Source of the DNA: Bacillota bacterium
Lineage (GTDB): Bacteria; Bacillota; Clostridia; Lachnospirales; Cellulosilyticaceae
Length of the DNA stretch: 13,788 bases
Direction: 5' to 3'
NCBI GenBank assembly: GCA_023457875.1
Contig: JAEXBC010000146.1
Coordinates: 1 to 13,788, forward strand
Under the pieces are notes generated by a model, which saw nothing but the letters and a program-made list of their open reading frames with translations, was not told the origin of the DNA and made no database searches. This document shows, one piece after another, positions 1 through 7,594 of this stretch (position 1 is its first letter; the number at the start of each line of letters is the position of its first letter). Made by a program: the position numbers and the translations under genes.

Positions 1-51
1 GTCTGTTTGTTATGTTCAAAATATGCACTTAGTTAAGTCTAAGATATAGAA

Positions 52-95
52 AAAAAGGCATCTACGAATATTTAACTATTCATAGACGCCTTTTT
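52..95 (-). terminator. Bidirectional rho-independent terminator after prs
   Basis: Two 19-base arms (52-70 and 77-95) pair along their whole length if G-U pairs are allowed, around a 6-base loop. The stem has A-runs on its left and T-runs on its right, so both strands give a hairpin followed by U residues. It lies about 50 bases past the prs stop codon and would end the prs transcript. It could also end a plus-strand gene arriving from the left of the window. A second, outer inverted repeat (29-38 with 108-117, 10 bases) encloses it. Confidence 0.85.
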
Positions 96-148
96 AGAAA
101 TAATATCACTTAACTAAATGACATTGGCTTATGCCATCTCTTTTTTCT

Positions 149-1105
149 CTAATCAAACAATTTAGATACTGATAAATCTTCGTGGATGCGTCTAATTGCA
201 TCTGCAAAAATAGGCGCAACGGAAATTTCTTTAATCTTAGCAATTCTCTTTTCTTCTGGAATAGCAATCGTATTAAGGACTACAAGTTCCTCAATTGCAG
301 AAGCCTCTATTCTTTCAAGGGCTGGTCCAGAGAGAACGCCATGGGTACAACATGCAAATACCTGCGTTGCCCCTCTCTCTTTAAGCTTATTAGCTGCATT
401 GCAAATGGTGCCTGCTGTGTCAATCATATCATCAATTAAAATCACGCGTTTGCCATTTACATCACCAATAATATTCATAATTTCTGATACGTTCGCCTTT
501 GGTCTTCTCTTATCAATGATTGCAAGAGGTATCTCTAACTTTGTAGCAAACGACCTAACTCGTCCTACACTACCAAGGTCTGGTGATACAGCTACAACAT
601 CTTCCATACCCTCACCAAATTTATCTGCATAATATCTTGTTAGAAGTGGCATTCCTACTAAGTGATCAACCGGAATGTTAAAGAAGCCTTGGATTTGTGA
701 GCAGTGTAAATCCATTGTTAATACCCTATCAGCTCCTGCTGTTTGAAGTATATCTGCAACTAATTTTGAACTAATTGGATCTCTTGCCCTTGTCTTTCTG
801 TCTTGTCTTGCATATCCATAATATGGGATAACAGCTGTAATACGTCCAGCTGAAGCACGTTTCATGGCATCAATCATAATAAGTAGTTCCATTAAATGCT
901 CATTAGCTGGGGTAGATGTAGGCTGAATAATATAAATATCCGTACCACGTACCTTTTCATCAATCTTAACGCTAATTTCCCCATCACTAAATTTCATAAC
1001 TTCCGATTTACCCAGGGTAATGTCTAAGCCTTGTGCAATTTCCTTTGCCAGATGAGGGTGCGCATTACCAGTAAACACTTTGATATCAGTGTAATTTCTA
1101 ATCAT
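149..1105 (-). CDS. prs: Ribose-phosphate pyrophosphokinase (PRPP synthetase)
   Basis: Makes phosphoribosyl pyrophosphate from ribose 5-phosphate and ATP in the cytoplasm, feeding purine, pyrimidine, histidine, tryptophan and NAD synthesis. From the start chosen here the protein has 318 residues, the usual class I length. Visible motifs are FSDGE (39-43), YARQDRK (98-104), [11 protein letters not shown] (132-142) with the catalytic-site His134, SPDLGS (174-179), and the PRPP-binding loop [13 protein letters not shown] (221-233). The open frame extends upstream to 1147. The ATG at 1105 is preferred because GGAGG stands 9 bases before it, the protein then begins like its homologues, and the likely transcription start (about 1144) lies downstream of the longer start. 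It follows glmU as in Bacillus but has its own promoter. Confidence 0.97.
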   Translation of the reverse strand: MIRNYTDIKVFTGNAHPHLAKEIAQGLDITLGKSEVMKFSDGEISVKIDEKVRGTDIYIIQPTSTPANEHLMELLIMIDAMKRASAGRITAVIPYYGYARQDRKTRARDPISSKLVADILQTAGADRVLTMDLHCSQIQGFFNIPVDHLVGMPLLTRYYADKFGEGMEDVVAVSPDLGSVGRVRSFATKLEIPLAIIDKRRPKANVSEIMNIIGDVNGKRVILIDDMIDTAGTICNAANKLKERGATQVFACCTHGVLSGPALERIEASAIEELVVLNTIAIPEEKRIAKIKEISVAPIFADAIRRIHEDLSVSKLFD

Positions 1106-1150
1106 TTGATTAAGTCCTCCTTCAATAATTGACCATGGTTTCCGCAAAAC

Positions 1151-1179
1151 ATTATATCATACTGTATACAGAATGCAAA
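1151..1179 (-). promoter_or_regulatory. Extended -10 promoter of prs with palindromic operator-like site
   Basis: On the minus strand a perfect TATAAT (1151-1156) is preceded by TGA, making an extended -10 element. A weak -35 (TTTGCA, 1174-1179) lies 17 bases upstream. The spacer contains the perfect 10-base palindrome CTGTATACAG (1162-1171), and a second GTATAC occurs just upstream (1180-1185). The promoter lies in the glmU-prs gap, so prs can be transcribed independently of glmU. Whether a regulator binds the palindrome is inference. Confidence 0.7.
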
Positions 1180-1227
1180 GTATACAATTTATTTTATTAA
1201 GAATGGTTGCATTTTTCTTAGTGTATC

Positions 1228-2592
1228 TTATTTGTTTTTCTTTTTACTAACCCAATTTTCCTTATTTTCTTGCTTTGCTCTAGCAATACCTAAACTGTCC
1301 TTGGGTACCGTTCGTGTAATGGTTGAGCCAGCAGCTGTATAGGCATTTTCCTCAACTACAACTGGTGAAATGAGATTCGTATTACATCCAATAAAAGCAT
1401 GATCTTTAATCACAGAGCGGTGTTTCTTTTCACCATCATAGTTTACAACAACAGTACCACAGCCAAAGTTTACATTTTGGCCCACATCGGCATCACCAAT
1501 ATAGGTAAGATGTGAAATTTTTGTGCCATCACCAATGGTGGCATTTTTAATTTCTACAAAGTCACCCACTTTAATATTCTTACCGATATGACAGTGAGGT
1601 CTAATATACGCAAAAGGACCTACATGAGTACCTTGGTCTACAAAACTATCTGTAATTACGCTGATGTCAACATAAACGCCATCAGCAAGTATCGTATTTG
1701 AAATCTTTGAATGATATCCAATATGGCAGCCTTCACCTACTTTTGTGTGGCCTAATAGCATACAGCCTGGTTCTATAATGGTATCCTTACCAATCTCTAC
1801 GCTTGACTCTATATAAGTATGCTCAGCATCTATAAGTGTTACCCCATTTGCCATATGCCTGTCATTAATACGTTGTCTCATAATTCTGGTAACCACTTCA
1901 AGCTGCTGCCTTGAATTAACGCCCATAATATCGTCTGCTTCGCCAGTTGCAATAGCACCTACCTGATGACCCTCTTGAAGAAGGAGTTCAATAGTATCTG
2001 TTAGGTAATACTCATTTTGGGCATTATTTGTAGTAAGCTTTGATAATGCATAGCTTAATAATTTTGCATCAAATATATACATCCCGCCATTGATTTCAGT
2101 AATCGCCTTTTCTTCTTCAGATGCATCCTTTTGCTCAACAATCTTTAATAGTTTATCCTGTGTATCTCTTACAATACGTCCATAACCTGTTGGCTCCTCA
2201 ATAATGGCTGATAAGACAGTAGCTGCATTTTTATTTTCGCGATGATAATCTAGCATCATCTCTAGCGTCTTACCTGTAATAAGTGGTGTATCTCCACATA
2301 AAATCAAAACTTCATCTGCATCTTCTATAAATGTTAATGCCTGCATCACAGCATGTCCTGTTCCAAGCTGCTTTTCTTGAAGTGCATAGCTCACTTGTTC
2401 ACCTAATGCCGCCTTAACATCTTCAGCCTTGTGTCCAACGATAATACAAATATCCTCCACGCCGACTTCTTTGATTGCTAACATAGAATATTCTACTAAT
2501 GCTTTCCCTAAAACCTTATGAAGTACCTTTGACTGATCAGACTTCATGCGTGTTCCTTGACCCGCAGCCAGAATTAATGCCTTTGTATTCAT
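1228..2592 (-). CDS. glmU: Bifunctional GlmU: GlcNAc-1-P uridyltransferase / GlcN-1-P acetyltransferase
   Basis: Carries out the last two steps to UDP-GlcNAc, the precursor of peptidoglycan and wall polymers: acetylation of glucosamine 1-phosphate, then uridylyl transfer. At 454 residues it is full length. The N-terminal pyrophosphorylase fold has LAAGQGTRM (8-16), the Lys pair in SKVLHK (21-26), GTGHAV (77-82) and the metal-binding GD (100-101). The C-terminal left-handed beta-helix of hexapeptide repeats (about 250-430) has GPFAYIRP (325-332), the expected catalytic His361 in KISHLTYIGDAD, and NFGCGTVVVNYDG (375-387). AAAGGAAG precedes the ATG at a normal distance. In Bacillus this gene sits between spoVG and prs. 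Here two accessory genes separate it from spoVG. No convincing terminator follows, so read-through into prs is likely in addition to the prs promoter. Confidence 0.97.
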   Translation of the reverse strand: MNTKALILAAGQGTRMKSDQSKVLHKVLGKALVEYSMLAIKEVGVEDICIIVGHKAEDVKAALGEQVSYALQEKQLGTGHAVMQALTFIEDADEVLILCGDTPLITGKTLEMMLDYHRENKNAATVLSAIIEEPTGYGRIVRDTQDKLLKIVEQKDASEEEKAITEINGGMYIFDAKLLSYALSKLTTNNAQNEYYLTDTIELLLQEGHQVGAIATGEADDIMGVNSRQQLEVVTRIMRQRINDRHMANGVTLIDAEHTYIESSVEIGKDTIIEPGCMLLGHTKVGEGCHIGYHSKISNTILADGVYVDISVITDSFVDQGTHVGPFAYIRPHCHIGKNIKVGDFVEIKNATIGDGTKISHLTYIGDADVGQNVNFGCGTVVVNYDGEKKHRSVIKDHAFIGCNTNLISPVVVEENAYTAAGSTITRTVPKDSLGIARAKQENKENWVSKKKNK

Positions 2593-2657
2593 TTTTTATC
2601 TTCCTTTCACAGTTCTGCTTCCTTGTTATTCTCTCACTTTCTTTTGATTTATGCAAG

Positions 2658-2666
2658 AGCATACCA
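2658..2666 (-). promoter_or_regulatory. Possible extended -10 promoter of glmU
   Basis: Within the 216-base gap between the acyltransferase and glmU, the minus strand has TGG followed by TATGCT, an extended -10 with four of six hexamer matches. There is no good -35. It is the best candidate I can find. A promoter is expected here because the terminator at 2771-2804 ends the upstream unit. The rest of the gap shows no gene or recognisable RNA. Confidence 0.3.
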
Positions 2667-2770
2667 GATTTCTTAATCATCCAGTATGTCATCTTTACTC
2701 TCTTTTATTGTTTTAAGCTAAATAAATCTTATCTTCCAACGTAATATTTAACTACCATTATGCACACTAA

Positions 2771-2804
2771 AAATGCCATATTCCCCTCTAAGAATATGGC
2801 ATTT
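2771..2804 (-). terminator. Rho-independent terminator after the acyltransferase gene
   Basis: A perfect 13-base inverted repeat (2771-2783 and 2792-2804) with an 8-base loop lies a few bases past the acyltransferase stop codon. On the minus strand the stem is followed by five T. It ends the crp-like/acyltransferase unit and isolates it from glmU. Confidence 0.88.
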
Positions 2805-2808
2805 CATT

Positions 2809-3840
2809 TTATCTTTTAAGCCCAAACATCCATCTGAAGACAAAAAATCGCTTGCATAACTCATATGTACTGTATGTTAAGATGATGGATAATAAGAGAA
2901 TCAATGGTATTTGCAAGGTAGGGCCATCAATCACCTTAAATACAAAGAATGCCGTAATAACAATCCATGATTGGTGGAAAAGATAGATCCCAAAAGAGGA
3001 TTTTGACAAATAGGTAGTTACTTTTCCATTAAAATTAAGATAACGCCGCCCTAGCGCCAAAATTGCCAGTATGAATAGCCAAGATGCCATCTCATAAACT
3101 TCCCCATCAATCATAAAGGTTGTAAATCCCGCATATAAAATAGACAATCCCAATAGCCAGAAGCGATATTTTTCCAATTTTTTGAGCAGATTCTCATTGG
3201 AGAGGAAAAAGTAGCCCAGCAAAAAATACGCCAAATACTCCGTTGGGCTTTTTTTACTTTGGCCTCCGATTTTTAACAGACTTCCGATGCAAGGAAGTAG
3301 CCCCATCAAAATAACCCATATCAATGAAATCTTATCGCCAAGTGTCCCTTTTCCCTTATTTTTATACCACATCATAAAAGGTAGACTCACCATTGACATC
3401 ACAAACAAAAATAGTAGGAACCATAAATGTCCAGGAGTAAACGCACCGTCATATCCACTGAAATCAGTGAGCTTTGTAAATGAATCAAAGTAGTTTGCTT
3501 GACCATTAAAATATATTCCCGCAAGGTATGGCTGAATAGGGACAATTAAAAGCACGCCAAATATAAAAGGTAGCAGCAACTTACATACACGTTCTTTAAC
3601 ATATTCGCCCCCACTACGCTTCAACAAGGCATAACGTGAACTTATACCAGCAAGGGCAAATAATAGCGGCATAATCCACATAGAGACCACTCTAATAAAT
3701 ATGCTGGGAATTAATAAAGCTTCTCCATGAATGTAAAAGTCTTCTCCCCAGTTGTTATACATCATAAATATATGATACGGAAAAAGCAGTAATATCGAGA
3801 ATGTCCTAAGATTATCAATATAATGTTTACGATTTACCAT
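2809..3840 (-). CDS. Membrane acyltransferase, acyltransferase family 3 (OpgC/MdoC-like)
   Basis: An integral membrane protein of 343 residues with about ten hydrophobic segments. It looks like an acyltransferase-3 family enzyme, which moves acyl groups onto sugars or other surface molecules. Family features include an N-terminal YIDNLR (7-12), a membrane-embedded His23 in FPYHIF, LFALAGISSRYALLKR (60-75) and GHLWFLLFLF (137-146) with His138. The last region is SSFGIYLFHQSW (281-292) with His289, typical of the C-terminal half of this family. The overall pattern resembles glucan-succinyltransferase OpgC-type proteins, but the substrate cannot be read from sequence. AAGGAGAT lies 7 bases before the ATG. 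The gene follows the Crp-like regulator by 56 bases on the same strand, so co-transcription is likely. Wall, teichoic acid or exopolysaccharide modification is the reasonable guess. Confidence 0.85.
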   Translation of the reverse strand: MVNRKHYIDNLRTFSILLLFPYHIFMMYNNWGEDFYIHGEALLIPSIFIRVVSMWIMPLLFALAGISSRYALLKRSGGEYVKERVCKLLLPFIFGVLLIVPIQPYLAGIYFNGQANYFDSFTKLTDFSGYDGAFTPGHLWFLLFLFVMSMVSLPFMMWYKNKGKGTLGDKISLIWVILMGLLPCIGSLLKIGGQSKKSPTEYLAYFLLGYFFLSNENLLKKLEKYRFWLLGLSILYAGFTTFMIDGEVYEMASWLFILAILALGRRYLNFNGKVTTYLSKSSFGIYLFHQSWIVITAFFVFKVIDGPTLQIPLILLLSIILTYSTYELCKRFFVFRWMFGLKR

Positions 3841-3896
3841 GCAATATCTCCTTAAATAATATTTTTAAGTTATCTTAGCATAGGTAGAAAACTGTT

Positions 3897-4502
3897 TCAT
3901 TGACTTTTATCAATTTTCGATTTTTTTATACGGCTGAGAGTTTCGGGTGACATTCCAAGAAATGTTGCCAGATGCTGTTGCTTGATATGCCTTCTCAAAT
4001 CTGGAAATTCATTTATAAAATTGGTGTACCGCGTTTGTGCATCGTAAAACAACAAATCAGATTCGCGTTTTTCCTTCTGTAAATAGGCACTCTCCGTTAT
4101 TTTTCTAAGTAAGATTTGCCAGCAACTATGTGAATCTGCTAATTTCAAACCTTCAGCATAATTGATTAGAAGCACCTCGGAATCTTTCAAGGCCTGAATA
4201 TATAAATTTGATTGCTTCCCACTGAGGACTGAATTATAAGGCGCCACAAAGTGATGTTGCATCATAAAATTCTTTGTATACTCCTTGCCCTTAAGGTCAA
4301 CATAAAAGAGCCTAAATAATCCATCTAAAACAAAACCAATATGCGTTTGCTCATCTCCGACTTTCGTAAAATACTCATGCTTTTTATAGGATGCTTTTGA
4401 AACCAAAGTTCGAAGTGCACTTATTTGATTATCGGGCATAACAGTAAATTGATTGAGAATACTTGTTAAACTTGAAAATGCCTTTTCATCTATAGCCATC
4501 AT
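3897..4502 (-). CDS. Crp/Fnr-family transcriptional regulator
   Basis: A 201-residue protein with an N-terminal cyclic-nucleotide-binding-type beta-roll (about 25-115, with FVLDGLFRLFYVDLKGKEYT around 57-76), a connecting helix, and a short C-terminal helix-turn-helix (HLATFLGMSPETLSRI, 177-192). The phosphate-binding-cassette residues that hold cAMP (an R-S/T pair) are not visible. There is no N-terminal cysteine cluster as in Fnr, so the ligand is unknown. Proteins of this sort are common in Bacteroidetes and Firmicutes as local regulators. Two ATG codons stand in tandem at 4502 and 4499. The AAGGGTGG site gives better spacing to the second. A terminator separates the gene from spoVG, so it needs its own promoter, which I cannot place with confidence. 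It may control the acyltransferase behind it. Confidence 0.87.
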   Translation of the reverse strand: MMAIDEKAFSSLTSILNQFTVMPDNQISALRTLVSKASYKKHEYFTKVGDEQTHIGFVLDGLFRLFYVDLKGKEYTKNFMMQHHFVAPYNSVLSGKQSNLYIQALKDSEVLLINYAEGLKLADSHSCWQILLRKITESAYLQKEKRESDLLFYDAQTRYTNFINEFPDLRRHIKQQHLATFLGMSPETLSRIKKSKIDKSQ

Positions 4503-4539
4503 GCTACCACCCTTTCTAGCGACTTAAACCCCACTATGT

Positions 4540-4575
4540 AAAAAAAGATGCCCTAGCTTTTAACTAAGACATCTT
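4540..4575 (-). terminator. Rho-independent terminator after spoVG
   Basis: Arms 4545-4556 and 4564-4575 form a continuous 12-pair stem including G-U pairs, with a 7-base loop. On the minus strand the stem runs into a T-rich tail of seven T. It begins nine bases past the spoVG stop codon. It makes spoVG a separate unit from the downstream crp-like gene, unlike the continuous spoVG-glmU arrangement in Bacillus. Confidence 0.85.
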
Positions 4576-4583
4576 CTATTTTA

Positions 4584-4886
4584 TTATTCTGCTGATAAAT
4601 CACTATCAGTTGCGATTGCTACTTCATCTGATAATAATACCATTTCATATTTCTCAAGAACCTGATTTTGAATACGGTCTCTCGTCTCTGAATTAATAGG
4701 ATGAGCTATATCTCTAAACTCCCCATCTAAGGTCTTACGGCTTGGCATTGCAATGAAACGGCCCTTGTCCCCCTCAATCACTTTGATATCATGAACAACA
4801 AATTCATTATCAAAAGTAACCGATACTACTGCCTTCATTTTGCCATCCTTGTTGATCTTTCTTACCCTAATATCTGTGATTTCCAT
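4584..4886 (-). CDS. spoVG: SpoVG regulatory RNA/DNA-binding protein
   Basis: A 100-residue SpoVG-family protein, close to the usual 85-100 residues. The start [11 protein letters not shown], the core [21 protein letters not shown] and the AMPSRK motif are typical. In Bacillus it affects septation and spore cortex formation, and in several Firmicutes it is a global nucleic-acid-binding regulator of surface polymers and virulence. The reading frame has an in-frame TTG two codons earlier, but the ATG at 4886 matches the family start and has GGGAGGA 8 bases upstream. A strong sigma-A type promoter lies about 60 bases ahead. A terminator follows directly, so it is probably a single-gene unit, though read-through from glgCD is possible. 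Confidence 0.96.
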   Translation of the reverse strand: MEITDIRVRKINKDGKMKAVVSVTFDNEFVVHDIKVIEGDKGRFIAMPSRKTLDGEFRDIAHPINSETRDRIQNQVLEKYEMVLLSDEVAIATDSDLSAE

Positions 4887-4909
4887 TAGCAAATCCTCCC
4901 TGTTATTAA

Positions 4910-4925
4910 CTAGCGGCCTAGCGGC
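4910..4925 (-). repeat. Tandem 8-mer repeat in the spoVG leader
   Basis: CTAGCGGC occurs twice head to tail (4910-4917, 4918-4925) and continues two further bases into a third copy. It lies in the spoVG 5' untranslated region between the promoter and the ribosome binding site. It stands out as the only GC-rich patch in an otherwise very AT-rich leader. The repeat is partly self-complementary (CTAG and GGCC steps), so it could form a small hairpin or bind a protein. Confidence 0.75.
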
Positions 4926-4954
4926 TATTTTAATAATATTGTATTATTATTTGA

Positions 4955-4983
4955 ATTATATGATATTTTTTCCAAATAGTCAA
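4955..4983 (-). promoter_or_regulatory. Strong sigma-A type promoter of spoVG
   Basis: On the minus strand TTGACT (4978-4983) is separated by exactly 17 bases from a perfect TATAAT (4955-4960), in very AT-rich surroundings. The predicted start near 4948 gives a leader of about 60 bases. In Bacillus spoVG is transcribed by sigma-H. I find no clear sigma-H motif here, so growth-phase transcription by the housekeeping factor is the simpler reading. Confidence 0.85.
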
Positions 4984-5068
4984 TATTTTTTTATTTTGAC
5001 TTATAATTCCAATCTAAGTAACCTATGTGCCTTAAAAACAGCTTGTCAAATCCATTTATTTGTCATTA

Positions 5069-6178
5069 TTAAACAATATTTCGCTTCTCTAATAAAATAA
5101 TATTATCTTTTGTTCCTATTACTTTCTGCCCATCTGAAACAAAAACTTGCTTGTCTAAAATGGCATTTTCAATAACGCAACCTTTACCAATTGTGGCACC
5201 CTCCATAATAATGCAATCCTTTACCTTGGTACCCTCTCCAATGAATACTTTTCTAAAGAGTACAGAGTCCTCCACTTGTCCATTAATAATGTCTCCCCCA
5301 CTTACAATACTATTAGTAACCTTGGCTTGAGCATTGAATTTTGCTGGAGGCTCGTCCTTTGCTTTCGTATAGATATAAGGAGAGGCATTGAAAAATAGGT
5401 TTCTAACTTCTTGTGTGAGGAAGTCCATATTAATGTGATAAAATTCATTAATATCCCTAATTCTTCTCCAGTAACCCTCGAAGTGATAACCATAGATCTT
5501 CAGCTTTTTGCGGTATCTGATGATAATATCACTTACAAAATTATATCTTCCTTCTGTTTCAAGTTGCTCTAAAAGCTTAATAAGTAATTCTCTACTAATA
5601 ACATAAATACCAAGTGAAACAGTAGTAAATTGTGGATTGAGTGGTTTTTCTTCAAAATCAATCATTTGTTTGTTTTCGTCAAGACCAATCACGCCATAAT
5701 CTTCTACTTCATAGGTATTAAGGTCCTTATAGGCAATGGTAATATCTGCATTTTTCTGCTCATGGTATTTAATCAATTTTTCATAATCCATTTTATAAAT
5801 TTGTTCCCCAGAAGTAATCACCACGTAAGGCTCATTACTTTTTTTAAGAAAATCGATATTTTGAAAAATGGAGTCTGCTGTTCCACGAAAACCATAGGTT
5901 TCTTGGTTAAGCATGGTTGGTGTAAATAAAAACAGACCTGTTTTCTTTCTACCAAAATCCCACCATTTAGATGAACCAACATGATCGGCAAGAGATCTTG
6001 CACTAAACTGAGAAATAATGGCCACCTTTTTAATACCTGAATTGCTTAAGTTACTTAATGCGAAGTCAATAGCCCTATAGGAGCCTCCAATAGGCATAGC
6101 CGCAGCATTTCTTTGATTTGTCAATACCCCGAGGGCATTTCTTTTCCCCCCAGCTAAAATAATTCCGATAGCTCTCAT
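5069..6178 (-). CDS. glgD: GlgD, regulatory-type subunit of glucose-1-phosphate adenylyltransferase
   Basis: A 369-residue paralogue of GlgC with a nucleotidyltransferase fold (1-250) and a short C-terminal beta-helix. In Firmicutes GlgD pairs with GlgC to form the ADP-glucose pyrophosphorylase that supplies glycogen synthesis. The active site is degenerate compared with the neighbouring GlgC. The nucleotide loop reads GGKRNAL instead of GGQGSRL, the KPA segment is replaced by AAAMP, the metal-binding SGDH becomes SGEQ (123-126), and YWRDIGT becomes YWRRIRD (236-242). FEEKP (175-179) and GTADSIFQN (99-107) remain. AGGAGG stands 6 bases before the ATG, in the 11-base gap after the glgC stop, so the two are translated from one message. 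No clear terminator follows. Confidence 0.95.
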   Translation of the reverse strand: MRAIGIILAGGKRNALGVLTNQRNAAAMPIGGSYRAIDFALSNLSNSGIKKVAIISQFSARSLADHVGSSKWWDFGRKKTGLFLFTPTMLNQETYGFRGTADSIFQNIDFLKKSNEPYVVITSGEQIYKMDYEKLIKYHEQKNADITIAYKDLNTYEVEDYGVIGLDENKQMIDFEEKPLNPQFTTVSLGIYVISRELLIKLLEQLETEGRYNFVSDIIIRYRKKLKIYGYHFEGYWRRIRDINEFYHINMDFLTQEVRNLFFNASPYIYTKAKDEPPAKFNAQAKVTNSIVSGGDIINGQVEDSVLFRKVFIGEGTKVKDCIIMEGATIGKGCVIENAILDKQVFVSDGQKVIGTKDNIILLEKRNIV

Positions 6179-6189
6179 CTTTTTCCTCC

Positions 6190-7455
6190 TTACACAATAA
6201 GTGAATGTCCGCTTGGTAATATTCCATTCTCATAATGAGCTTCTAAAGTATGTCCACACACTTCACAATTTTTTCCAATCTTTACGTTGTCAGGTATAAC
6301 GGTGTTATCTCCAATTGCCGTAATGCCACTGGAATAAATATGAGATTTCGTGATATGAGGAATATCTTCTCCAAAACCAATATAAGCATTTTCTCCAACC
6401 TCAGATTTTTCAGAAACAATGCAATGATCTAGCTTAGCACCTTTTCTAATAATGGTTTCGCACATAATGATGGAGTTATTAACTGTAGCACCCTCTTCAA
6501 TAATGACCTTTGGTCCTAAGACTGAATTATGAACCTCACCAAATACTTCACAGCCCTCAGATAATAATGAGTGTTCTAACACTGCATTTTTTCCAATAAA
6601 CTGAGGTAATTGATGTTCTATGTTGGTGTAAATTTTCCAGAACTCTTCGTATAAATTAAAGACAGGCACAGTCTCTGTAAGCTCCATATTAGCTTTCCAA
6701 TAAGCTTCGATGGTTCCAATATCTCTCCAATAATCATTAAAGCGATAAGCAAAGACATTCTTATGAGTATTAATCATTTCAGGAATAATATGTTTACCAA
6801 AGTCACTATCTTCATGGATTGAATTATCCTTAATAAGTGCTTCTTTAAGCACCTTCCATGTGAAGATATAAATACCCATAGAAGCCAAATTACTCTTTGG
6901 TTGTTTTGGTTTTTCTTCAAACTCCACAATTTTTCCTGTTTTATCAGTATTCATAATTCCAAATTGATTAGCTGTTTCAATAGGCACTTCAATAACCGCA
7001 ATCGTTGCATCAGCATTATTCTTTTTATGTTCCTCTAGCATCGCACTATAGTCCATTTTGTATACATGATCCCCAGATAATACTAAAATATATTCAGGAT
7101 TGTACTCATCAATATATCTAATATTATGATAGATTGCATTAGCTGTTCCTGAATACCACGATCCTTCGTTCCCTGTTTTTAAGAAAGGTGGTAAAACGGT
7201 TACACCACCGCTTCTTCTATCTAAATCCCAAGGAATACCTATTCCAATATGTTTTGTTAAAATCAAAGGCTCGTATTGGGTTAAAACACCCACTGTATCA
7301 ATTCCTGAATTAATACAGTTACTTAAAGGAAAATCTATTATTCTATATTTTCCGCCGAACATAACAGCAGGCTTAGCAATCTGTTTCGTTAGAATGCCCA
7401 ACCTGCTTCCTTGTCCCCCCGCCAATAGCATCGCAATCATTTCTTTCTTATTCAT
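6190..7455 (-). CDS. glgC: GlgC, glucose-1-phosphate adenylyltransferase (catalytic subunit)
   Basis: Forms ADP-glucose from glucose 1-phosphate and ATP, the committed step of bacterial glycogen synthesis. The 421-residue protein has an intact catalytic site: [10 protein letters not shown] (11-20), [11 protein letters not shown] (28-38), GTANAIYHN (103-111), SGDH with metal-binding Asp129, FEEKPK (179-184) and YWRDIGT (242-248). A left-handed beta-helix occupies about 285-395. The tail after the helix carries a CEVC pair (about 397-400), which I cannot explain from the family. AGGAGGA precedes the ATG at good spacing. It is first in a two-gene unit with glgD. No glgA, glgB or glgP is in this window, so the rest of the glycogen pathway lies elsewhere. 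Confidence 0.96.
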   Translation of the reverse strand: MNKKEMIAMLLAGGQGSRLGILTKQIAKPAVMFGGKYRIIDFPLSNCINSGIDTVGVLTQYEPLILTKHIGIGIPWDLDRRSGGVTVLPPFLKTGNEGSWYSGTANAIYHNIRYIDEYNPEYILVLSGDHVYKMDYSAMLEEHKKNNADATIAVIEVPIETANQFGIMNTDKTGKIVEFEEKPKQPKSNLASMGIYIFTWKVLKEALIKDNSIHEDSDFGKHIIPEMINTHKNVFAYRFNDYWRDIGTIEAYWKANMELTETVPVFNLYEEFWKIYTNIEHQLPQFIGKNAVLEHSLLSEGCEVFGEVHNSVLGPKVIIEEGATVNNSIIMCETIIRKGAKLDHCIVSEKSEVGENAYIGFGEDIPHITKSHIYSSGITAIGDNTVIPDNVKIGKNCEVCGHTLEAHYENGILPSGHSLIV

Positions 7456-7519
7456 GTAATTCCTCCTACCTTAAAAGCTAGTTTATTCTTGAATAATTCT
7501 TTGCAGACTACTTATTAGC

Positions 7520-7548
7520 ATTGTATCATTTTTCCATTTTTATAACAA
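7520..7548 (-). promoter_or_regulatory. Extended -10 promoter of glgCD
   Basis: On the minus strand TTGTTA (7543-7548), a 17-base spacer and TACAAT (7520-7525) are preceded by TGA, which makes an extended -10. The predicted start near 7513 gives a leader of about 57 bases before glgC. I see no clear operator or riboswitch in the leader, and no strong terminator between purR and this promoter. Confidence 0.75.
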
Positions 7549-7594
7549 TAATTTATACTATATATTTTTATCAAAAATACACAAAATAATATAT

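Noticed and set aside
186..632. Plus-strand open frames opposite prs
   Set aside because: They lie wholly within the well-supported prs gene on the other strand, lack a good ribosome binding site, and their translations resemble no protein I know.
149..1147. Longer prs start at 1147
   Set aside because: The extra 14 residues are not found in PRPP synthetases, the ATG has no ribosome binding site, and it lies upstream of the predicted transcription start.
2593..2808. glmS-type ribozyme or other riboswitch in the gap before glmU
   Set aside because: No conserved core, long stem or downstream expression platform is visible, only a weak promoter candidate and the terminator of the previous unit.
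5044..5049. Perfect TTGACA on the minus strand as a second spoVG promoter
   Set aside because: The best -10 at 17-18 bases (TAGGTT) matches only three positions, while a far better promoter lies downstream at 4955-4983.
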